DNA of 64,000 nucleotides from Laccaria trichodermophora (Eukaryota > Basidiomycota > Agaricomycetes > Agaricales > Hydnangiaceae). Location of the stretch: the NCBI GenBank assembly GCA_018417955.1, contig JACTVC010000021.1:930001-994000 (forward strand), written 5' to 3'. The position numbers were made by a program, and so were the translations under genes. Position 1 is the stretch's first letter. Every line of letters starts with the position of its first letter. The notes beneath the pieces are model-generated. The model saw only the letters and a program-made list of their open reading frames with translations, searched no databases and was not told the origin of the DNA. Shown piece by piece: positions 57,111 through 64,000 of this stretch.

Positions 57111-59543
57111 ACATTCGTGGTGACTCTACCCGTATCGTGCGTCACCACACCCCCATTACCCGTCGTCCCTGTCCCTGCCAACCGTGCATAATGCTGCCTC
57201 TCCTCTTCCTCAGTCGCGTAGATCCCGTTATCACCATCGTCTACACCGGGTTCAGCACTGATGGCATGTTCTTCGTGGGGCTATGGTGAAAAAAAGGCGT
57301 TAGTTGTGTTTGTGGCGTTTATGGAACTGAGATGGAATGCGGACGAAGGGGTGGCGGAGAATGGAGGAACCATAGCGAGGAATAGAAGGTGGAAATGGAC
57401 GTCAACCCAAATCCAACACCCAACAACCGCCAAAAAAAACGCCATCCACAACCCAAGAAAACAAAAGACACACCTGATAAGAAACCGGCCTCGCACCCTC
57501 CTGCGCCTGCGCCTGTACTGGGGGCTGATACGACCCCCGATCAATCGTCGGGCCCTGTTCCTGTTCTTGCTCTTGATATTGCCTCGCCCCCACATCGCGT
57601 GAAGTCCTAGCTTCAGCCTCACGAGGTCCTCGGCCCTCTGGTGCTTTTTCTTGACGTCTGCTTAGTCTTCGGGAGATGGATGTCTTTTTGTCGAGCTATG
57701 ATGGATTAGGAGGATGTGTGGCATGAAGGAAAGAGAAACGTACAGGATACCCATGAGGCCCCATCTCCATCGCACCTACTCCTCCCTGAGCGTAACCCGG
57801 AGGCGGAGCCCTCTGCTCCTCCTGCGCATCCTGATACTCATCAACACCCTCCCCCTCCTCCTCCTCAACACTACTCCCCTCCCTCTCTCCCTCCTCTTCC
57901 TCCTCCTCTTCCTCCTCACCACCACTAATGTACCCCGCACTCCTAACAGCAGCCTCAACAGGCCCACTCCTCTCAAGCTGCTCACTAGCAACAAGATACC
58001 TTGCACACAACATCCTTATATCATTCCACCACTCCATCATCTCATCCCGACTCCTAGCACGGAAACTCCACGCCTTGTTACTCTCCCCCTCCTTATTCGC
58101 TACCCCAATCATACTGCGCAACCCACCGCCTTTAGTCGTCCCCGTGCCTTCCTTCCGTCCCTCGATATGGAACTTGTGGCTCTTGCTCTTGATGGTGCTA
58201 GGGGGGCCTAACGTGCACGACGACAGGAACAAAGAGAAGGAGGGGATTTGACCCGCGGGGGTGGTAGGATCGGACGAAGCAAACTCGTGCAAGAACCCAG
58301 CGGGGGTGAGGACAAAGTAATTCTCATGATAAGCCCTTGTGAACCGTTTCTTCCGCTCCAAATGGCCCGTGTGCACGGAAACGACGCACGGGTCGTCTTT
58401 CAATGGCCATGTGACGCTTTGCGTTGTCCGCATGGGAGTTTCGGGGTCCAAGAGGTGGTCGGAGCGCGCGGCGAAGGCGATCCATTCTCTGTCGGGCGTA
58501 AGGGAGGCCATGTGTGCGGAGAGGGATTGGAAGAGGGCTTGGGATTGGACCGAGGCGCGGGATTGCCATTCTTCGAAGGTGTTCCAGGCGGATTGGATGG
58601 AGCGGACGATGCCGAGTTCGAAGGCTGCGCTGTTTTGTTGGGTCATGACGAGGGATTTTTGGAGCAGGTTTTCTTCGAGGACTTGGCGCTGCATTTGGCG
58701 GGCTACAGCTGCGTTGGTTAGGTACCTATTATGGATGAGTAAAAGCTTTGAGGATGAAACAGAACGTACGGGTCTTGACGAGCTTGAACCATCCCCGGGG
58801 TGTTCTTGAACGTCGAGATGTGGTTGGCGAGATCACCAAGGAGCTTCTCGGAGACTTCGCGTTCTTTGGCCACGTTCTGTGCCAGCTTGGCTGTGTCATT
58901 TTGCACATTCTGTTGTGGAGTAGGTGAGTATTAGTCAGGCAAGTGAAACGTCTGAGTCTGAACCTTTATATGGGCTTTGATCTCCGTGGTGAGTTTCTGA
59001 AGATGAAGGACGATTGTACCCTGGATCGTGCGGCCGAGGTCGGCATGGTGGTCAGCAACGATGCGTGATTTGTCTCGGATGGTGTAGAACACGTCCTGCG
59101 GATTGAATAGTGAATATGACGAATTGAATAGATGGTTAGAACGTACCTGCAGTCCTCCTTCACCAAGGAACTGATTTCCAGCTCGGAAAGGGACTTGAAT
59201 GACGCCAGCGAGCTTCATCATGTCCCTTGCCGTGTTATTCTCGATTTCAGCAATACCCTGCGCAGCAACGTGAGATGGCCATTCAATCCACAGCGAATAA
59301 AACAAAGCGTACCTCAAACCAAGCAGTAAGCTGCCTAACGATAGCCTTCCAAGCCGTGAACCGTTCAATGAGGACATCGGCAGGCTTGAGGTCATGCATC
59401 TCAATGCTCCTCTTGATGAGGCTCTGGTGACGAGAAAGCGTCGACGTGCGCGAGGTGCGCGACGTCGCGCGGGACAGCGGGGCCCCCTCTGTCTGTTGCA
59501 CGGCGTTTTGGTTGTTGTTCATTCTTATTGGGGAGTGATACAT
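56435..59543 (-). CDS. PH-domain protein of the Slm1/Slm2 type
   Basis: Seven exons (59543-59313, 59257-59147, 59095-58964, 58909-58770, 58725-57744, 57695-57474, 57280-56435) join in frame to 887 residues. Residues ~50-350 are long helices (DLKPADVLIERFTAWKAIVR, GTIVLHLQKLTTEIKAHI, NVQNDTAKLAQNVAKEREVS) like an F-BAR-type dimer. A PH domain follows (GHLERKKRFTRAYHENYFVL...LGPPSTIKSKSHKFHIEG...EMMEWWNDIRML). Yeast Slm1/2 bind PtdIns(4,5)P2 at the plasma membrane and relay TORC2 signalling; the same role is inferred here. A Glu-rich stretch and a long Gln/Pro/Tyr/Ser tail complete the protein. The ATG at 59522 is an alternative start. Its 3' end is duplicated at 37.5-38.07 kb. Confidence 0.85.
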
Positions 59544-59684
59544 GGTGTGAGCCAAGTTTATATATCCAGACTGAGATATTGACGTCAGCTTAACCCTAAC
59601 CACAGAAAAATGAGACAAAGACAAACCTCAACACGTCATCACGACGCTCATGATCATTACTAATTAACATTTCTTCTCAACATC

Positions 59685-59758
59685 GGCCGACTAGCTCAGT
59701 TGGTTAGAGCGTCGTGCTAATAACGCGAAGGTCTTGGGTTCGATCCCCACGTTGGCCA
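59685..59758 (+). tRNA. tRNA-Ile (anticodon AAU)
   Basis: Acceptor stem GGCCGAC/GTTGGCC, D arm TAGCTCAGTTGGTTAGAGC, anticodon loop CT-AAT-AA, T loop GGTTCGATCCC, discriminator A. No intron. 74 nt, divergent from the PH-domain gene. Confidence 0.92.
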
Positions 59759-61388
59759 ATCACACTTTGATCATAAAATCTTTTTTTTTGCTTTGGTGAG
59801 GTCAAATGTCGTAGTCCAATCGCTGACATAGCTGAATATGTTTCTGGATATGCGCATTACAATTTTAACCTTAAGCCATGAGGACTGCCTGCCACTGGGT
59901 CACTCTGCACCAAACGAAACGCACTTCCGTCACTGAGGTGGTTATGCCTCGACGCCAATTTACTCCCGCAAAAGGGTTTGTGGGAGATAGGCAGCTTTCC
60001 CTTCCGTTGTCCGCTTTGAATTGGTCTTTTCTCGTCATACCAACGTCGAAGTCTACATAGACAATGCTCGTGCGCCAGTGTTTCAGCACGCCGCGTCTGA
60101 GTGCTTCTTTCCCTCGTCGCATCTTCACGATCCCTCTTCACGGCCACAACACAGGGACTTTTCCAGATGAGTGATGGCTCCATTTCTCTTGGGTGCATCT
60201 CCTTTTTTTGGCTTCACGCTAAGTATCCCCTTGCCTTCTACCCCACATATTCCTATGTCTCCCCCTTTTCGGGCAACCTCCAATCATCCGTATGAATCTC
60301 TCTCCTCCTTCACCTCTGTTGAACACTAGTTGACTCCCTCCCTCAGCATCAGAGCCCACGACCACCTGGAAGTCAAACCTCTTCGCCGCCCGCTCGAAGT
60401 CGCTCTGCAACGTTTGAGGAAAGGATCCGGCAGGCAGGCGATAGATTCTCAGGCCTCAAGCACAACGCCTTCCCTAACGTTTGATGTCGAGTGACGTGGC
60501 AGTTGACGCGTCGAACTCGACGAAGGTCCACCTCTTCGCCATCTAAAATGCTGCACCCCCACATCCTCCTCTGCTTTACGTCGGTAGGGACAAGTTGACA
60601 GCAAAACGAGCTGGAAAAATTTGGATCCGTGATGTACCCTCTTTTCGCCCTGGTAAGTTTCCCTCGTACCAATGCTACGCGCCCCCTTATAGACGCCCTT
60701 TCTCACAATATTCCTGCGTTCTACTTAGATCCCTCATTCGTCCTCTATGATATAGGCACGGTGGCACTAGACACCACCATTGGTCCACTGCGAAGAATTG
60801 CGATGTTTTGTTTCACTAGATCTATTGCCCGCTCCATGATCTCATCTTTCGTTCCACAGCTGCCGCAAGCACCCCCATGTTCGTTCGCACTCATCACTCA
60901 TCGTCAAGAAGTCCGGACGTGGGGTTTGAAACCATGAGTGACAGTAGAACTGCTGTGACGTTCTGATCCCATAACACCCCACTTCGATCCCATTTGGTCT
61001 TCAGTGGTCAACGTCGCGCTCGAATCCATCTACGTGTCGCGCTCCCCAGAAAACAGCTTTACCCCTTGCGATTGGAAAATGAAAAAAAGGGCACGCTTTG
61101 AGGTTCAAATCCACAAGCGTTAGTTTCGGCTATCGGTAAGCGTTTTCTTCAGTTTTTGCGACCTCCTGTAGAGCGCTAAGTTAGTTTATTATGGAGCCTC
61201 TTCGCCAGATATCTTTGACTGCTGTAGTGACTGAACTGTAGGGAAGAGCCCCATACCAATCTCGTTTCAGTTGGACTGGACGACGGCAACTCAATACTGA
61301 CTAGGTCGTCCACTCTGGACCAACTCTAGACATGTATCGTTGAGGTCCACTTCTCCAGAATTAAATTCAAATATACATAAGGTAAGTA
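59759..61388. other. Gene-poor stretch
   Basis: Minus-strand frames at 59857-60198 and 60373-60672 and a plus-strand frame at 60629-60937 show no domain and no joinable exons. Nothing else recognised. Confidence 0.4.
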
Positions 61389-61744
61389 CTGTGCCATTTC
61401 GATCAATTCGGCAGTAACGCGTAACGGCCCCTCCCAAATCGCCGAAATGTAACGGAGGTAACTGTCGTTTTGGCCAAGTGCCGAATCCTTTAAAAAAATG
61501 TAAAAAAAGCTTTGAAAATCACCAAAAAATCGTAAAAAAAATCTCCTGATCTCTAACTATTATGTAGCGCTTTGAGTTAAAAAAAATTGTAAACCTTGCG
61601 ATTTGGATCAGGTTACCTATAAAGTTCTCCTCTATCTGCCGAAAAAAATCTATGTAACGGTCGTCTCCCCCATCTGCCGAAATAAAAATTTCGGCAGGCA
61701 TGTAATGCGTAACATGGCCTGCCGAATTGATCGAAATGGCACAG
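61389..61744. mobile_element. Tc1/mariner-like MITE, 356 bp
   Basis: The ends are perfect inverted repeats of ~26 bp beginning CTGTGCCATTTCGATCAATT, flanked by TA at 61387-61388 and 61745-61746. An inner palindrome around TTCGGCAGGCATGTAATGCG lies near the right end. Non-coding. Confidence 0.85.
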
Positions 61745-61931
61745 TATGTTTGGGAGTTCATTTTCCCCAGAATGGTTCTTCATCATGTGACGTTGGACCG
61801 ACGATTGGAGGATGGGCGCCACACAGGCTTATCACTGTCAGATCATATCAACCTCTTAAGTCCTTCATCTACAGATTTTGGGATGACTGCAGAGTAAGCC
61901 CTCATTTCACATTCGGCCGAGCTTAACGACA

Positions 61932-62487
61932 GTGGGATCGACTATCTCCTCTAGGGATCTCACTATCGCAAAGAATGTTGTGGCGTGGATCACGGCGAAC
62001 CAAACCAATCTCTCAACTCCCTCTCCGTCGGATGTCAAAGCTGGAGAGATTTTCCTATTTGAAAAGAGCTCTCAAGAACCGGGCAGTCGTTGGGTCGATA
62101 GACGTAGCTGGGAGCAGGTGTCGCGTCGACAATTTCAAAATATGGGGTGCGAGATCTCCGAGGAGAAGCGCGCTTCAGACTCCCTACTCACGGGACCTCG
62201 TGCGTCGTTGACTGTTACTCTTTCCAAGAATTAGATTGGTGATTTTATCATCAGTATTGAGGAAGATAAACTGGAGGAACGCCAAAATCGATTCTAAAAC
62301 GTATCAACTTGTGGTTTATGAAGAAGCCAAACCCCCCGATCGACGAGGAGAGAAATTTGAGCAAAGCGACTTGCCCAAGGATATACAGGAGAAGTACCCC
62401 GAGGAAGACGAATCTCATGATCGGCACGGAGATGAAGAGATCCGTTCGCGATCTTCGCACTTTTTTGAAGTTATTCTGAACAAGTAA
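61932..62487 (+). CDS. Possible small gene, unknown
   Basis: Two adjacent plus-strand frames (61932-62234 and 62236-62487) are hydrophilic and protein-like (SRDLTIAKNVVAWITANQ; KIDSKTYQLVVYEEAKPPDR), but a stop separates them and no clear intron joins them. It may be one broken gene or two exons. No family recognised. Confidence 0.3.
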
Positions 62488-63098
62488 TGGATCGGAGTTG
62501 GTTTCTTGTTGGAATATACCTGGGGGGTAAAAGTTGTCGACAAAAGGAAACCTCTGCAGTGAAGAATGCGAGGATCCAATGGCGCTGCATCTGTGTTTGT
62601 GTGGGCAGGAAACGGGAATTGTCTGGCCCCGGTTACCAACTGATGTACTTTAATTATTCCAAATGAAAGGCTATGATTTTACTGCATATAACTGCTTCAC
62701 TTTGAGGACTCGTGTATACTAGGCGAAGGCTCTTGGAAAAGTATGGCCAAGTTTCCGACACTGTGATGTCACCCAAGCTCTCCACGAGGCCTCTGCAGCA
62801 CAAAACCTTTGCTATGGCGTCTTGAATTCGGAGCTACATGTTTTTGAAAGTAACTTTCTACTAGGCGTTCCTTTTCAGTCACTCAGGCGACATTAAACCA
62901 TCAAATTCCCACCACGCCTGGATTCGGACCTATAAATTACATATAAAATGAATTGTCGTGTTTTAGGCGATTGGAAGGATCGAACGCATGAGGGGAGGAA
63001 GAAACTTTAAACAAATCCCCCGTCAATAATCCCTTTGAAAAGTCCGCTACATATTAAGCTCACAGAGGTAGAACGGAACGGGACACAAAAACATACCT

Positions 63099-63302
63099 CT
63101 ACGATTGAGGGTCACCCCCTGGGACGCCGCAGGTGTAGCAAAACCTATTTTTGTCAGGGTTCGGAGGGATGATGACTTCGCCTGGGTTGCACTTGAGCAC
63201 GATCCCTGGACACTGGACACGAGAGGGTAGCGTCGCTGCGTTCGCGATCGAGGTGAAGGTGACGAGGCATGCGAATAGTGATAAGGCAAAGGTAGGCTTC
63301 AT
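63099..63302 (-). CDS. Small secreted cysteine-containing protein, 67 aa
   Basis: ATG 63302 starts a clear signal peptide (MKPTFALSLFACLVTFTSIANA). The mature ~45 residues contain four Cys (VQCPG, LKCNPG, FCYTC) and many Pro/Gly, and end VPGGDPQS before the stop at 63099. Small Cys-rich secreted proteins of this kind are common in basidiomycetes and include candidate effectors; no specific role can be assigned. Single exon. Confidence 0.65.
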   Translation of the reverse strand: MKPTFALSLFACLVTFTSIANAATLPSRVQCPGIVLKCNPGEVIIPPNPDKNRFCYTCGVPGGDPQS

Positions 63303-64000
63303 GGTGGCGAGTGAGATGTGGTGTGTTGGCCGTTATGTGGCTGACAGGTACGAACGACATGAACATTGAGACCCAGACGATAAGAAGAACGATGCTTACT
63401 TATTGACGACAACACGCAAGAAGAATGAACGGATGGTTAGAACGGAGGCGAAGAATGAAAAGCTGGCGAGGGGTTAACGTTCTAAGAGGCTCCCTTTTAA
63501 TTACTGTGCGCGGGATCGAAGCATAGACCGCTTCTATTCGAACGGGTGCGGTGGCTGACAGAGCTACAAATAGGCAATACTACATAGTTAGAACAAGAGT
63601 TGCAATTAGAACGGTGGGTTTGACTCCTTGACTGTGAACAGCTGTGAACTAGATACGCCGTCGCTCCGCTAGTGGTACGTTCGATGTTGACGGAGTGTTT
63701 GAGCCGTAGAACCACGTTCGTTTGCCAAAAATTCTGATCGCGCCACCACACTCCGCGAAAAAAGGCAAGCAACCGCAAACGGGGTGATGTGTAGCAACAA
63801 AAAGTTGGGTACCGAGATGTCTGGCAGATAAAACCAGACGATGGGATGGTTTGTGTGCGTGGAAGAATGTGGTGTGAGGGAAACGCTGCCATCGGAGAAA
63901 GGGCGGAGTATTGCAATTTGAAGACGACGGTAATAATGTCTGGATATTCTCCTGCATTTTCGTGCGCCACAACTCGTAATCCGAACGCCAAACCGATCAG
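63303..64000. other. Right edge of the window, no gene called
   Basis: A minus-strand frame of 164 codons (63497-63991) runs to near the window edge and could be the end of a gene beginning outside. Its composition (many Ser, Thr, Arg, Cys) and lack of motifs argue against it. Confidence 0.3.

Noticed and set aside
56774..57289. Plus-strand 171-codon frame opposite the PH-gene tail
   Set aside because: It is the mirror of the Gln/Pro/Tyr-rich coding exon on the minus strand and reads as Arg/Leu/Ser repeats.

Overview
The window is nuclear DNA of a basidiomycete fungus, most likely a mushroom-forming agaricomycete. The evidence is dense genes split by GT-AG introns of mostly 40-60 nt, several F-box/BTB proteins, a secreted GH5 glucanase, a wall glycoprotein of the macrophage-activating-glycoprotein type, an HMG-box factor, RecQ-helicase debris and a KDZ transposase. 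Two of the three nuclear tRNA genes carry 9-nt introns. Exon boundaries were worked out by eye from reading frames and splice motifs; family names come from recognised sequence patterns, not database searches.

Layout. 1-6.5 kb is AT-rich and gene-poor, a graveyard of small terminal-inverted-repeat elements (some nested) plus one copy of a TG...CA-bounded repeat. 6.5-9 kb holds two tandem paralogous genes of unknown function. 10-13.6 kb has an F-box protein, tRNA-Val and a BTB protein. 13.6-17.3 kb holds only unresolved coding remnants. 17.3-21.4 kb carries two secreted wall-related genes, followed by tRNA-Lys and a multi-pass membrane protein. 23.97-25.39 kb is an element with ~75-bp inverted repeats around a broken RecQ helicase. 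25.8-32.5 kb has an F-box protein, an Asn/Gly/Pro-rich protein and an HMG-box transcription factor.

35-57 kb contains a ~3.3-kb direct duplication of the 3' end and downstream flank of a PH-domain gene (parent at 56.4-59.5 kb). The pseudogene copy is split at 38.07/53.82 kb by a 15.75-kb insertion flanked by the perfect 8-bp repeat CAACAAGC. This insertion looks like one large KDZ-type DNA transposon. It encodes an apparently intact 1086-aa KDZ transposase, a 519-aa 2-oxoglutarate/Fe(II) dioxygenase of TET/JBP type, a 182-aa protein with a viroplasmin/RNase-H1-N-like domain, and 251-aa and 813-aa proteins of unknown function. All five reading frames stay open after splicing. The likely logic is a self-mobilising element that carries a DNA-base-modifying enzyme.

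Inside the 813-aa gene, a 319-bp mobile repeat with a perfect 5-bp target duplication sits in an exon. Its ends plus the duplicated target make a GT...AG intron whose removal keeps the frame (+1 Gly). This is an intron apparently made by transposition. A longer copy of the same repeat, with its own 5-bp duplication, lies at 3.49-4.66 kb.

59.7-64 kb has tRNA-Ile, a mariner-type MITE, a small secreted Cys-rich protein and weak ORFs.
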